Shown: one piece after another, positions 1-14,683 of the stretch
Layout: every line of letters starts with the position of its first letter
Position numbering within the stretch: the stretch's first letter is position 1
Assembly (NCBI GenBank): GCA_033675545.1
Contig: JAWDGP010008078.1
Location: forward strand, 83,501 to 147,500
Source: Elysia crispata
Lineage: Eukaryota; Mollusca; Gastropoda; Plakobranchidae
Length of the DNA stretch: 64,000 nucleotides
Reading direction: 5' to 3'
Translations under genes and position numbers: made by a program
Notes under the pieces: model-generated
Database searches by the model: none
Seen by the model: only the letters and a program-made list of their open reading frames with translations
Told to the model about the DNA's origin: nothing

Positions 1-221
1 ATTACTTTCAATTTTAAAAGTATTGACTTCTAAGCCAATTTGTTGTAAGTGGTACTTGAAAATGCAACTTAATTAAATAGTGTTGATGATAATTTCATCT
101 TGAATCGTGTTTACAAGACTAGAAGAACACAGCTTTTCTAGTCTAATTTTGATTGATGCAAGATTTTCACTGAAGCGTCTAGATTTAAAATTAACAAATT
201 TAATTGTTTTTAAATAACAGT

Positions 222-3200
222 ATGATGGACTTGGTTTCTGAAAGGTAAGAAAACAATAAAAGTTGAGTTATTATTTTCGAAATGATTTCAGTTTAAGGAT
301 TGTTTACATCTTACAATTACATAACAAAGAAACTAAAATTTTTACTGAAGGAGATTTCAATAGCAGTCTCAAGATAATTATTTCACACAAAATCTGTTTC
401 TCCAGAAGCTGTGCCAAGTAAATGATAAAGCAGATAAGAACTTAGTAAAAAAAGAAAGGCTTTTTTTTCTCTGGAGTAGTAATTGTGTTCTATTTCTAAT
501 GCAGAAAGTGTTTGAAAAAAAAAAATGAAACATTAAAAGCATAAATTTACGTAGTAAAAAATTTGCAATGGAGAAAGGAGCCTATAAATTAGTATTTTTT
601 GTCTGAGCAGCCTTGTAATTTTTACAGCAGTAAAGGCAGCGCAGATAGTATGGATTGGGGAGCCCCATAATTTTCATTTTTAGAAAAATGTACCAGTTCG
701 TTTTTCAATAAGAGTTTTCTTTTATTATTTGTAAATCATGTAAAATCACACAAACTCTCACCACAGCTTAAAAGTTTTATAAATTCAATATCCTATTGTT
801 TATTTATTATGTATAATATTAATGAAATGAAATCTATAGGTGTGAACATAACTTTTTTAGCTTTCAAATATTTATTTTAAAACAAGAGAATCGTCACATT
901 TGTGATTCCTTGCATTTTTCAAAACAGGATAATGGCATTCAGTATATAATGTAATGATGTTATTTATTTGTGATAAGAAAAGTGAGAGCAAATTCATTAC
1001 TCTCTGAAACACTAGGACCAATGATGTTGGGATGCAAAATTTAGACTGAATTATAAATGTTGAGATTCACAGGGAATACACAAGCATGCTTCCCAAGGGT
1101 ATGGCTAGCAAAAAATCAAATGTTCACTTTGCATTGTTTCAAGTAGCTCTGACCTGAGAACATATGAGCTGCGGCTACTCTAAGTCATCATCTAAAGCTA
1201 TAATTTTTGTTAAGATTTAATTCATTGACATTAGAATAAATTTGATTTCCAATCAGAATTAATTAAGGTTTCTATAGAGAATTTGCACGTGTGTTGCTAC
1301 AACTGCCAATTTATGTGACATTTATAATAGGAAATACATAGTGTTATATCAAAGTTAAAGTGATTGAACAGATAATAAAAAAAATATAACATTCAAAGTT
1401 GCTGAAGTTGTATTGTCTCTTTGTGGACTCAGGTCTAGATTGGGGCAACACCCACTCATCCTCAGAATCAGATATTGTGATATATCGATCAGATTGAAAC
1501 AAATCTATAACTTCTTCAGTAGTCAAGTGCCTTGGAGGCTTATTATTATATATTAGATCTAGAGTTAGGAAGTATGGCTTCCATTGGAAGATTTTATATT
1601 TGTCATTGAAACATGAACGAGTTAATATATATATATGTTGAAATAGCCGCCAGTGTTTACAATATTGGACTGACAACAAATCCTAGAACTCTTTAGCAAA
1701 AGGAGGCACCAAATAGTGAAGGAAAAAAAAAGCATTATAATAATTGCTATTTATCACGTTAGAAATGATTCAGCTTGAAAGCTATGGACACTGCATAGCT
1801 CTGTGGATTCAATAAGACTGAGCTACACAGTCTGTGTAGCAATGATTTCCTAGAGACAATGAACATTTCATTATACTTGATGGACTGTACTTTTCAAAAT
1901 AAAATAATTAAGGTTCAGGTATTTTACCAAATGAAATATTGTTATCTTTCTATGATTATGAAATTTGAGAATCAGAGTTGTTCAGTGTTGAATTTATTGC
2001 TATAGTTTTTATCATTCTCTCTAATCAGACTAATGATTTTCATGACTTGTTGTTTATATTCCAGTGCAGAAAACCAGGCTTTGTCTAAAAAAGCTCTCAA
2101 AAAGCAACAGAAAGAGGCAGAAAAGGCAGCCAAGAAAGCAGAGTATAGGAAAGAAAATGCACAGGAGGTAGGATTGGCATAATGTAAATCATTAAATAAT
2201 ACTTCTGGTTTATACTTTTGTTAAAGTAAGGTTTTAATTTTTTTTTTAATGAATTCAAGATGGCCACAGCAGTGCCCAATTTTCAATTCATTAAGTTTGA
2301 TGCTCACATCTTAAATAAACAATTCAATAAATCAGTTTTGACAAATATATATACTGTTGTGATAAAGCTAAGTAAGCCCACCTTCCCACAAACCAACATA
2401 AAAGAATATTATTTAAATTTCTTAAATCATGTAGTATGTACATGCTATGCAAGCTCTGTAACATCTCACCAAGTACAAAAGAACTCGCCATTGAAGCCCA
2501 CCCTTAATTTTTTTTTTCCTTTTAAAATGGCAAATGGTGCCTGATGAGCTTTAAATCTAATATTTTGGTTAAGATTAATGAGAGTAAAGATGTATTTTTT
2601 ATGCAATACATCCTCGATTATTTTTTTTTTCCTTGTCATTGAAATCATATTCGTAAGAAAATTATAGAGTTCTGAGTAAGGTTCTTTTTTTTTTTAATAG
2701 GTAGGAATAATTGTAATTAGCATTAATTGTAAAAATTTACATTCATATCAATGTCAAGAAAAGAGAATACAATGGTATCTGTTTCACTAAATAGTAAACT
2801 GTTCTTTTTCAAATGATATTTACTGAAAATTTCTGATTTCTCAGACTGAAGTGAAAGAGGTAGAGGATCAGTCAAAGGGAATGTATGGAGTATTGCCTCT
2901 GAACCAGTCTCAAGAGCGCCTCTCTCGTCATTTGCATCGTGTGAATGAGCTGCTGCCTGACTTAGCCACACAAACAGTGTGGGTCAGGGGTCGTCTGCAT
3001 ACTTGTAGGAGTAAAGGTAAAGTGTGCATTGCCTGTTTATGAAATATTCTGGTAATGATGAAATGACCATTATATGAAATTTTATTCTTTTATTATTTCC
3101 TTATGCCCTTCTTTACTTTTACTGTTACTTTTTATTTGATGTACATAGAAAGCAGTTAACTTACTAGAAAAAGAGATCCTTTACTGAAGTAGTTGTTTGG

Positions 3201-6200
3201 GTAAAGTAGGCAACATGAAATGTCCCAGTTCTCTTATTTTTTTAAATAATAGCTTTCCTACAGAGCTTTCTCTTAAGCACATCGCAGTGTAACAAAACAT
3301 AAAGGACAAATCTGTCATTGTGATATATTGGAAATACCTGCTTCGATTGTTAGACATCACTCACGCTCTGACATACTGACAGCACCTTTCTCTGCTCATT
3401 GTGAGTACTGAAATTGTAGAGATTCTTAAATACTGAAGGCCAGATCTGTTCATTTTGGGGATTCAAAATCTTACATCCCTCTTGGCAAGTTAGATATATA
3501 TATGCCCGTACACTAGTTTCATGCAAATTAGACCCATAACTTCACCTAGATTTTCCATTTCTTCTGCAGGCAAGCAATGCTTTTTTGTTGTGCGGCAGCA
3601 GAAGTGGACAGTTCAGGGTGTGGCCATCCAAAATGAGAACATCAGCAAGCAGATGATAAAATTCATCTCTGGGTTAGTCTTTTATTTTCCTCATTTCCTC
3701 ATGGCAGCAAATTATGGGTGGAAAGTCTGCCTTATGATCTACAGAGACAGTTTTTAATATATGTGATAATGATTTCACATCATGAAAAGATAAGCTAAGG
3801 ATGGTATTTTTTTTTGTACTCCTCACTGCCTGATAGATGCATATGAATTTTGCATGCTAGAAACTCTTTAAATTACCTTTTTAATGTTATGGACTTTACT
3901 TTATCAAACAAACAACACTTTCTGTGCTTGAATTGACAAATGAGATGAAGATCAATGGAGCAGAGACTCATAGTTTTCGTTTTCAGTTTGCTGCAAACTT
4001 GTTTTGGAATGACATGATTAGAGTTTCAACTGTTGGGATATTCTGCCTTTGATTTTCAGCATCTCCGCTGAGTCCATTATTGATGTAGAGGGAGTGATAG
4101 AAAAAGTTGACAAGAAAATCGTGTCATGCTCACAGCAAGACATTGAACTGCATGTCAAACAGGTAAATGCCAGAAACTAATAGAATACACAAGTTATGAA
4201 ATACCCTTTTCTGTTTTCAGTAATTTATTTTTGTAACTTTTTTTGCTGGGTATTATGAAAATCCAACATATTTTAAAGCTTAATAAGTAACTCAAGGTGG
4301 CAAGATGCCATTGTAACTTTCAGTTATTTACAAAAGCAAAAACAACCCAATAATGTGGTATCAATAGAAGTGGGGACTATATTGATAAGAAAATATTTGA
4401 GTGTAAAACTTGGAACACCATCTTGTTTATGACAACATCATGACAGTTGAGGTTGTCTCTGAAAATCTACTTGGTAGAGTTTTATTCATGTCAGTATTTT
4501 TACGTCTGTTGTTTGCTGGTGTTATACAACTACAAGTCCACTAAAACTTTTATTCCTACTAGAACATTCACCCCCACCATTTATCTGCATTTTTTAAAGC
4601 ATTCTTTGGATGGGGAGACATAAAGTGAAAATAAAAATGTCAAGAAAATTAAGTTTCTGCTATCATATCCACTTAGTAACATTTCAATACTCAAGATGAT
4701 GACATTCTTAGTAAGTCCTTTTTAAAAAAAGTATACTCCTCTTTATTTTACTAATTTAAAAGAGGTAAGCTTAAGTTTTTGCACAATTTGTTAAGTTTTA
4801 GAAATTTTCTTTATTCTGATAGTTAAGCCCAAGACAATAGATTGTTCATCGTTCAAATTGATCTCTGTTGCTGTTTCTATGATTTTAAATGGCTCTTTTG
4901 GACTTAATGAGGTATTAATCTCTCTCACAGGAAAAAAAGGTGGTTCTAAAGAAACCCAAGTGGTAAAGGAAGCTCGCTAAAAGTTTTGGTATAAGCTATG
5001 AAAAATGAAATCATCTTGAAACAACAGAATTATTTTAAAAATTCTATTTTGTTGGACTATACTTTACTTGAAGATCTGTTTCTTTCAAGGTGTGGGTTGT
5101 AAGTGCTGCCGAGCCAAGACTTCCTCTTCTGATAGAAGATGCAAGCAGGCCGGAGGGAGAAGGGGTGAGTTCAATACTATTGTATCTTTCATGAGCATGT
5201 AATAAAAGAGGCTGACCTAGTATTATCAATGCAAAAAAGAAAAAGCTGCAAGCCTAGATTGAAGTTTTTAAGCAAGTGCAAAAGAAATATTGGTAATTTT
5301 TGCTTTGAAATACCACCAGCAGGATCCTCTCAAAAGTAACCACCCTCTTGATTTCAAGTCTTTGTAAATTTACATCTGATTAAAGTTTGATGTGAACTTA
5401 CATAGTTTGGATTTTATTCATTCGGCCGTTTCAAGGTATCATCGTGCAGTACCCCTGCTTTGCACTTTATACTTTCTGAAAAAAGTTTAGGAGGTATTAA
5501 AGTCTCATATAGAATTTTAGAATATTTTTCACAAGTATACGCTGTTGTTTAATGTAGTGTATCTTAATGTAAGTTTTCCTAACCTCTAACAACATTCCAG
5601 TGACCTATTGATGTAAAAAAAATGGTATTTCTTAACACTGCCTGACAGAGGCCTATGTCTGATATGTAAAAAAGTCTGCGATCACCAAATTATGGATAGG
5701 GTATATCAAAGAAATAATGAAATCATAAGTATCTTATCTTATTCACTGGCAAGATTTGGCTTTTGACTACCATACGCCAGACATGAATAACTTGTATTGT
5801 AAGGCAGAGACAATAAATTAGTCAGTTACAGGTTATTTCATGAGATGATTTCACACAACCATACAAAAAAAAAGCATTTCATGGCCTGTAAGTGTGTGAA
5901 AAAATTAAAACTCTAGCTTATGTTTGTCTATGGGTATTTTATTTTCTAGAAACATATGAAACATGCCATAATATATTTTTTTTAATCTAATGGGTTCTTG
6001 CAAAAAAAAAAATAAAAAAACAAGCTTGGGTGACTTGGTCCTGAATCACTTTGGTTGGGTCTTATTTTATCTCAAATAATGACTAACTCATCCTCTACCC
6101 TTCCAGGAACTGGCCACAGTGAATCAGGACACTCGTCTGGACAACCGCATCCTGGACCTGAGGACAGTGACTAGCCAATCTATATTTAGGTTGGAGGCTG

Positions 6201-7706
6201 GTGTCTGCCGACTGTTCCGAGACTACCTAACTTCCGAGGGGTTTGTTGAGATACATACCCCAAAAATTATCTCAGGTAATCAAGCTCAGCTGTATGGGCT
6301 TATTAGCAGGGTTTAAAAAAAAATGAGGCTTAATTAATCAAGTTTGGAAGATAGAACAGAACAATTTTTGTGTCTTAGAGCTTTCTGTATTATCTCAAAG
6401 TCTGATCAATCAAATCAAGTCCATTTAAAAGTTTGTATAAATGTTTTCATTGCGTATTTTACTCTAGTAGCAGACTAGAAAAATTGTGACAGTGATTATT
6501 TTTTGTCTTGATTCATATATATTTGTTGTCTCCTTTTTTTTCTGTTATATCAAGTGAAGTAATACTTTGTTGTTCAAAATTTGTTCCATGTGTCATCATC
6601 TAGCTTTTTATTGCAACATTACGTTTAGGTTGAATTTCAAAATATGTTGGCCATTTTCAATCAGATCAACATCACCAGACTGTACAGCTAAACTGTGACT
6701 TCCATCTATAGTATTGTCTGCTCTTTGTACCCACAGCTGCCTCCGAGGGTGGTGCCAATGTGTTTGAGGTGACCTACTTTAAGACAAAAGCCTATCTGGC
6801 ACAGTCACCACAGCTCTATAAACAGATGGGCATATGTGCTGACTTTGATAGGGTCTTTACGGTTGGGGCTGGTATGCATTTTTGTGTGTAATTATCTCAA
6901 GATTTTAACTTTTATTTTTTTTTTGTTGTTTATGCTCCTTAAGTTAAAAAGAAATTTGATATATATATATATAACACTGTTTAAGGTGTCCACACTCATT
7001 AAAATAATGAGTGAGGGGAAAAAGAGGTCATGGGGGTGGATTGGAGTAGCATTCAGTGTTTTGCTGCAGCCAAAGCTGGGGTGGGAGTAACAATTAACAT
7101 CATGAAAAGGAGTTCTAAAAAATTAATCTTATAACATAGCAAGTGATAAAGCCTTCAAAACATTTTTACAAATACAATGTATAAGCCGTGCCTAAAATGT
7201 TATTCAAATGAAGCAAATTGCATTATAATTTATTGGTTTTATTAAGCACAAATATTACTTGCATGTTATGGTAAAATCCACAACTGTAAACTGGTCAATC
7301 AAATCCATGACCATATCAAATTAAGTTGAAATTCAATCAGTCCTCTGCAAAGTAAAGTTTTGGATAACTCGTACTTCTTTTGCTATACCGCACCCAAGTA
7401 ACCCAACTGCAGCAGGCTATATGCGATGCTGAAGGTTGAATTAATCAACATTTTGTGGCCTTAACTTTTCTTTGATATTTCCATAGTGTTTCGGGCTGAA
7501 GACTCCAACACCCACCGGCATCTGACAGAGTTTGTTGGCCTTGACCTTGAGATGGCCTTCAACTATCACTACCACGAGGTGCTGGAAGTCATTGGAGACA
7601 TGTTTGTCAGCATCTTCACAGGCCTGCAGGAACAGTGAGTTCTCTTTACAATGTTCTTATTTATTTCAATGTCTCTATCAATTTAGTTACTTGAATCTGT
7701 ATTTTT

Positions 7707-7739
<33 letters not shown>

Positions 7740-10700
7740 TATTACTTCTTCTTCAAATTATAATTATCTTTCTGTATACATCACCAACAATTTATAGTTT
7801 TTTCAAATTTTAGGACACCATGATCTGTTTTTAAGTAAACTTATTGGAGGAAAAAAAAAAGATTTCTTAAAGCAAGCTTTCATGTTGAAAGTAGATATTT
7901 CGAAATCTTGTATATACCTCATGGGAATTTACTTTTTTTCTTCCTCTGCATATTTGAAATGCCAGTTAAAATGCCCTGTTTGAGAGAGATTGGTGGAGGC
8001 TTATGTATAGGAAAACACTTAACTTGAAAAGTTAAGGATAAGCTATGTTGAAAAGAAAATCGATCATTGAATGATATAATTTAACTGCAAAACTTTTAAA
8101 TTGTCGATATTTCTATCATCAGATATGCAGAAGAAATCAGCTTGGTCAATAAACAGTTCCCTTCTGAACCATTCAAGTTTCTAAAGCCAAGGTAAGCCTG
8201 ACATAAGTCTGATCACCTTCTTCTTTGGAAAATTTTCTTCTATTTTTATTCCATGATAGGATTATGAATGAAATGTAGGAGATTTTGTAGAATATGTGAT
8301 TTGGTTGACTCTCTAGACTACCATTTATTTGTAAGCCATCACAAGTCTTGTCGGTTTTTAACCCTCTTAAGCAGGATCCCTGCACTTGTCAGAGGCATAT
8401 AACCCACCCTCACCACTCTCCATGTCGTGAGCAAAATGATTTAATCTCTTTGATAAGTCTCAATAATGAAGAGTTGAAATAGACAGAGTGAAACATAATT
8501 TGCACTGCATGTTTTATGCACTCTAACCTTTGAATCACCACCATTTTCCCCGTATGCCAGCTGTATCAGCATTTGGACTTTCACTTTATGTATTTCAGTG
8601 ATCTTTACCAATTTGCATGTTATGTTTTTTACATAAGGCAAGATTTGCTCTTTTGAATTCTTTCCGCTACACACGGCACTTGCAGAAATCAGAGAAATGT
8701 TCGCCTGGATTTAGGCTGGCAGTTACATCACACTGTTCTTGATAAAAGTAATTCTCGCTTATGATCAGAAACTAACCACAAGAGAGAGACTCAACCCTCG
8801 ACGATGATGGTGGTGTGTATACTTTCGAACTGGCTGGCCTGTTTTAATTGAAGAGGTTTAGATATATCTTTAGATCAAATTATAATGGTTTGATTAGATC
8901 TAACCAAGATCTTTTCTGCATAGAGCTCATCTCCCTGCTTGGAGATCAAATTTAAGGGTCGTTTATCATAATGTCTCTTGAATCTGTCATTATTTTGCTC
9001 ATTGAAAATTGTCTATTCCTCAGCCTTATTCTGAACTTCATCGACGGTGTGAACATGCTCAGAGAGGCTGGAGTGGAGATGGACGATGAGGACGATCTGT
9101 CAACAGCAAACGAAAAACTGTTAGGAAGGCTTGTTAAAGCCAAAGTAAGGGAACTTAAAGTTGAAAACAATTATTTTTATGAAATGCTCAATGTCCTTCA
9201 GTTCTGAAAATGATTTATGTTAGTTTTGTGTCTAATAATAATAAACCATCATATCCTTTTACTTAGACATGAGGTGTTATTCCCAGGAACTGACAAGCTA
9301 GTCTGTTGCCACAAATGAGACATTTTAAACCAGAGTAGGGTGATAAAATGTGTATAAAGAGCCTTTACCAAGGACTCTGTGTCACAGGTAGTCTAGTTTT
9401 TAGACCATGTCTATCAAATGTTTTTTACGAATAATACTTAAGTACCACTAAAATTGTATTCTTTTTGCATATTCAAACTTAGGCCAAGGTGAAACCTTTA
9501 GTTCATGTGATAAATCTTTTTTGGGGGGAAATTTGGCATGGACATGGTTTTACAAAATCAAAATCAGCACAAGGAAGTGCGGTTTTAAATTTACTTACAT
9601 AATCATTATGATACTAATATGCAAATCCAAATAGAAAGCAAAAATATCACACTTGGAGGATAACTTGGCAGTTATAAAAGATCCAAAAGGACACATGTGT
9701 CTATAAATAGTATAATGCAAAGTCTAAAAGGAAATGGGCACATAACTTAATAATTACGAGTCAAAAAAGAAATAACAAAACTATTATCAATTTATTATAT
9801 AAACATTTCAATTGTAAGTTTCATCAGTATTATTGCAAAATCATGCTTTCCGTTCAAAATTCAACCCAAGGAGAAATAATACACATTTTATGATTTCCTT
9901 TTTTGTCACGAATTTCACACCAATGTACATTCTTGCAGAGGTAGAACTAACTCTCTCACTCTCAAACTTCATGTAATTAGAGATTTGAAACTCTCTTTAT
10001 ACTTCAGGCATTCTCATAAACTGATCCTATATAGTTAAGCATTTGATGTTTTATTCTTTTATTACTACGACTACTACTGCCGCTTCTACCATTACCACTA
10101 ATACTATTACTTTTACTGTTACTACCACTGCCATTACTTTTATAGTATAAAAGTTATATATATAAATAGAGAGAGAGAGAGAGTTATTTATTTATTTATT
10201 TATTTACGTCTTCAAGAACGTACATTGGTGTGAAATTTGTGGCAGGAAAGGAAATCATAAAATGTGTATTAGTACACCTTGGGTTGAATTTTGAACTTAT
10301 GGGCAAAACATTCTATCAAGATGAGTAACCCAACTCAGTAATCACACCAACTCCTAAATGAAATATCACATACTCTGATACAGAAGCCTTAAAATATGCA
10401 AAGAATTATTAGCATGATTTGAGGTCAGAACTTGACTGATAGATAAGTCAGGGGTCTCATAATTTTTGCTCTGTCTTGCCTGAGTATGCAAAAGAAAACA
10501 CCACAGATTTCGGGTTATTTCAGATTTCTTAAACCTGTTTATAGGTCACAGACATTTATAGTTTATAATTTTGGTTCAGTGTAAGGGTTTTAAATATAAC
10601 CTTAAATTTTATTAATGATTCTAAAAATACAAAATGCTTACAAATTTTAATCATTTATTATGTTTCAGTACGACACTGACTTCTACATCCTTGATAAGTT

Positions 10701-13700
10701 TCCTTTGGCAGTTCGACCCTTCTACACAATGCCAGACCCCCACAATAAGGTGAGAGACATTAATAAAGTCTTTTCTTTAATATTGAACACTCCTGTAACT
10801 TTTTGAGGCTTGAGTTGACTGTACACAAACGATTTATTTAGAAAAGATATAATCAATGCAAATTGGTCTGTTTTAAAACTACATTTTACTGTTCATTTTC
10901 TTGAAGTATGGGGAAAATTAACCCCTTCAAACAACCAAATTTTTTTTTTGTAGATTTAACCCGTTTTCCACTTTTCTGTACTAACTTTAGTGAATTTATT
11001 TTTACCTAAAGTCATTTTTCGATGACAGTAGAGAAATCATGCATTTTTTTTTCTGTTTGAGGGTGTTTGTTCTGAAAACGGAATTAAATGAGACGCATCC
11101 AAGGCAATTCAGGCACAAGATGTTCTTCACTGGTTTTATTCTGTGGATTCCACTTTAATTTGACCTTCTTGGCTTGTAGTCAAACTCATGCAAGTTTTGT
11201 TTGGTTCCGTAGAAATGGTCCAATTCCTACGACATGTTCATGAGAGGAGAAGAGATTCTGTCTGGGGCCCAGAGAATCCACGACCCAGCGTTTTTATCTG
11301 AGAGAGCCAAGGAGCATGGAATTGGTGAGTTGCTTGTCAATAGCTGTATACAGGCTGCTTTCTCGAGTGCAAAAAAGCTTTTGAAGCACATCTGTTGACA
11401 ATGGCTAAAGTTAAGCCACTGGCTTGCTTTTCAAACTTTTTGATTTTTTGTTTGTACTTAAAGCCGATATCTGCAGCTCTTGATGATTTATCATAACCCT
11501 AAGACGTCCAAGTCATACTAAAGGTAGCCATTATGGTGCAAAGTACAGGCCAATGAAAATAAACACTCTGCTGGATTATTTCTTAGATAAATCTAGGCTG
11601 CGAGTCAAAATTACAAACTTAAGTTGTGATTGACATGTCTCAAAAATACTTACAGTGCACACATGATTAATCGAAATTAAAGGGGCCTACAAATTACATC
11701 AGATTGGAGATAATATTAAAATTTATAGATTTTAATATCTCAATAATGACTTTTTAGGCCTGCTTATAGCTCTACTTAAACATCCCTTCATTGTAGTACA
11801 ATGGAAGGACTTAATGAGGACTCAGTTTAGCTTCACTTTTAATACACTGTACTTATAAAATCCATCCCAAAACTAGATTCTGAACTATTCCACACCCCTC
11901 CCCTTTCCTAATTACAAAAACTGTGTTGGCAAGACCGTGCAGTGCTAGCATTGGACTCAAGGCCCGATGTGCCGGCCCCTCCCTCTTTCTCTCAGGCACA
12001 CACACAAAGGTGCTTGTCTCTCTACGTTCTTCCCTGCGCATCCAACATCCCTCCCATTTCTTCTCACACAAACTCGTCTTAAGTTGCACTAATTCACACA
12101 GAATAAATCTTTAAATCCAACTCATGAGGCTAGGCTAAAAATCAAAGGACATTTTGGATGATTTAGATACCAAAACATAGTGGGAATACCATCAAATTAG
12201 GAGAAATTGGAGGAACAAAATGTGGATTTGCAGAAAATTTATTAGTACCATTACTACCAATCAAAGAAATTTAATCGGGACTTTTTATTTACGTCGAATT
12301 ACGAGGAGTATCGACTAATGAGATGTCGAATTAAGTGTAATACCAGACTCAGAGCTAGGATTTAACTCATTCTGTCCGTTAAACAAACTTTCTTGCTTTT
12401 AAATGCAGGGAAAGATCTTTGTTAAATTAAAAGGACCAAAAAAAAAAAAAAAACAACTACCAGATGTGCAGTCAATTTGTGGCACTGAGACAGAGGTTGA
12501 ATACCAGAGCTGACATGGGAAATAATCCTTCTGTAGTTCAGCATAGTTTTGTAATGTCATTTTTTCATGATGATTATATTCCTCATATGGATTCTTAGAA
12601 GGACTGATTGAGACATTTAAGGGGAAATCCTCTGCAACTTGTCATCAGATGAGAACCAGAGAAAGACGATACATTATTTCTGAAATTTTGTCAGCAACCA
12701 TGGACCTAGTTGTGGTACTGCTATGGCAAAGGTAGTGTAAACTAGCACCAACTCTTTTAATATTATGTTTGCTGCATAATTCCTCAGACTTGGAGACGAT
12801 CAGAGGATACATCGACAGCTTCAAATATGGAGCTGCTCCCCATGCTGGTGGTGGTATAGGTGAGATGACTTCTTACTATTCTAGTTTTGTATTACAGACA
12901 CTTAAAAAAAATGATTCTGTATTTGTATATAAAATTAACATTCAAAATAGAAGAGGTAATGAGTAGGTTAAAATAAATGTACTGCTAAGAATTCCTGAAA
13001 AACAGCGCATCTCAAGACACTTTTTACAGGATACATAGCGATTTATGAAATTAGCAAATTGAAGGATCTTTAAACAAGTTTGGAAAGCACAAAATTTTTC
13101 GATTTTCATTCGCATTTCCATTTGCTTGAAATGAAAAAGAAAATATTAATTCGTCAGATAATTGGAATATCATGTCTTTTTTTAAACGGGAAGCAGTGAA
13201 ATCTGACATGATGACTATTGTTTTCAACCCAACCATTACTGAGATGACGTTATCTTTGTGAAAAACCTCAGGGTTAGAATTAGCAACATCAGTACATGTA
13301 TTTTGAATACATTCTTTATCATTTTATAGTACACAAGTGCTATTCAGAGTAAGACCAAAACCCTTAATGAGAAAATGCCAACCATGAAGTCCTAATGAAT
13401 CTTTCAGCTTAATGACTCAAGAAATTCAAACGATTAGAAAAATGTTGAGGATTATATTATAAATATGACACATGTTTGACTCTTCACATGTTATGGCTTT
13501 GTTGATCTTCAAGTTAGAGCTTTGGACTTGGTATAAAGAAATTGTGAGTTTCAAATCAAGAAATGCACACTTGGGAAAGACTTTAAAAAATTTCATGACT
13601 AGCAGGGGTTAATTACCAGCTTGATTGATTGGATGGGGCTGGGTGGGACATAGATAAAAGGAACTCTGTGATGGACCCTTGGTGTGTCCAGGGCTGGATT

Positions 13701-13947
13701 GCCAAATCAATTAACTGTAGAATGTTAGCTGAAATAGGGATACTCTATGGTTTCTAATGAGGTTTAACTTAAGACCAGAAAGATTATTTCATTATTCACT
13801 ATCGGTTTACTTATGCCCCCCCCCCCCCCCTCCAATTTTTTTCTTTCTTCACCAGGCATGGAGCGAGTGACCATGCTTTATCTAGGACTGGACAATATCC
13901 GGAAAACCTCCCTGTTCCCCCGTGATCCTAAGAGACTTACTCCGTAA
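222..13947 (+). CDS. DARS1: Aspartyl-tRNA synthetase, cytoplasmic (15 exons)
   Basis: Class IIb synthetase that charges tRNA-Asp in the cytosol, usually within the multisynthetase complex. Exons: 222-244, 2065-2167, 2845-3016, 3570-3672, 4060-4162, 5090-5164, 6107-6275, 6737-6871, 7487-7634, 8123-8191, 9024-9144, 10669-10749, 11213-11324, 12788-12859, 13856-13947. They join in frame to 525 residues (human about 501). A Lys/Ala-rich helix (residues about 14-36) precedes the OB-fold anticodon domain (about 90-180). Motif 1 is around [10 protein letters not shown] (exon 7). Motif 2 is [12 protein letters not shown] across exons 8-9. The QSPQLYKQM segment is in exon 8. Motif 3, GGGIGMERVTM, spans exons 14-15, and the end is [10 protein letters not shown]. 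Exons 2-15 are secure. Exon 1 is inferred: an ATG ATG followed by a GTAAGA donor whose phase fits exon 2. The TTTTAAATAACAG just before it may itself be an acceptor, so a noncoding 5' exon could lie outside the window. Confidence 0.95.
1452..1541 (-). mobile_element. Possible piggyBac-type transposase N-terminal fragment
   Basis: Inside DARS1 intron 1, a minus-strand open stretch reads [12 protein letters not shown], then a gap, then ISDSEDEW. A short helix of the form R-x-L-T-x-E-E-x followed by a Ser/Asp/Glu patch is how many piggyBac-derived proteins begin. No DDD catalytic core follows, so at most this is a fragment. It could equally be a chance open frame. Confidence 0.22.
9852..10296. 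mobile_element. Foldback/MITE-like element with 87-bp inverted repeats
   Basis: In DARS1 intron 11, positions 9852-9938 and 10210-10296 are reverse complements of each other with about nine mismatches over 87 bases. Both arms begin GTTCAAAATTCAACCC when read inward. The 271-base loop holds imperfect trinucleotide repeats (TAC/TAT type), a short GA run and TTTA repeats. No open reading frame of note is present and I could not identify a clear target-site duplication. Confidence 0.65.
13816..13830 (+). repeat. Poly-C tract beside the last DARS1 acceptor
   Basis: A run of 15 C lies 25 bases before the final DARS1 acceptor (AG at 13854-13855) and merges with its pyrimidine tract. Confidence 0.8.
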
Positions 13948-14677
13948 AAGGAGAGCAGCAATTGATATGGTGTGCTATGCTTTCAAGTTATCTTTTCGCC
14001 ATTACCATTAACCTTCCTTATTTTTATTTTTATTCTGTTTTTCTTTAGCTCATTGAATTGGTTTGTGTTGAATTGTTTTTCAATATACTCTCTGCCTGGC
14101 TGAATATATTTTAAAGACAATTTTTTTTCTTGCACATCATAATGAAAGTTTCTCGTTAATTATACACCTTTTTAATCTAACATGATACAAAAAGATACAT
14201 TTTGAATTTTTTAAAACTATATAGCAATGGTTTATACTGAAGTTTTTAGGGATTTTGTGACAATAGAAATGGATTTTGAATTGTCCATTTACCAAGCCAA
14301 TTGTATCTCAAAAGTTTCAATCTTTCACAAAAGGATTTAATATGTCTCTGCTCCATGTTTGTCTTTTAAAGATAAAGAGCAGTATAATGCTAATTGATTA
14401 TATATATATAATGTAAGAGGATACTGCAGTTCATCTAAAGTCAAAAGATGTGTAAGCAGAGGTGAGAAGGATGGTGTATTTAGAGACTAGGAGAGGTCAG
14501 GCAGCCAGATACAAAAATCATATATGGTTTTGGGTAAAACATTATGAATCATGTAAGAATAGTAAAACTTTACTTGTCAATGGTTCAGAAATATCAATCA
14601 TATGCATACTATGTATTTTTTTCCCCCAGCACAAACACACATTGTTATTAATGTTAATATTGCATAAGTTAATCTTA

Positions 14678-14683
14678 AATAAA
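14678..14683 (+). terminator. Candidate DARS1 poly(A) signal
   Basis: AATAAA 731 bases beyond the DARS1 stop, followed by T-rich sequence. Other AATAAA words occur further on (near 15584 and 16576), so the site actually used is uncertain. Confidence 0.35.

Noticed and set aside
2260-2544. Plus-strand 94-codon frame in DARS1 intron 2
   Set aside because: No homology features; it lies wholly in an intron and overlaps an opposing frame of similar length.
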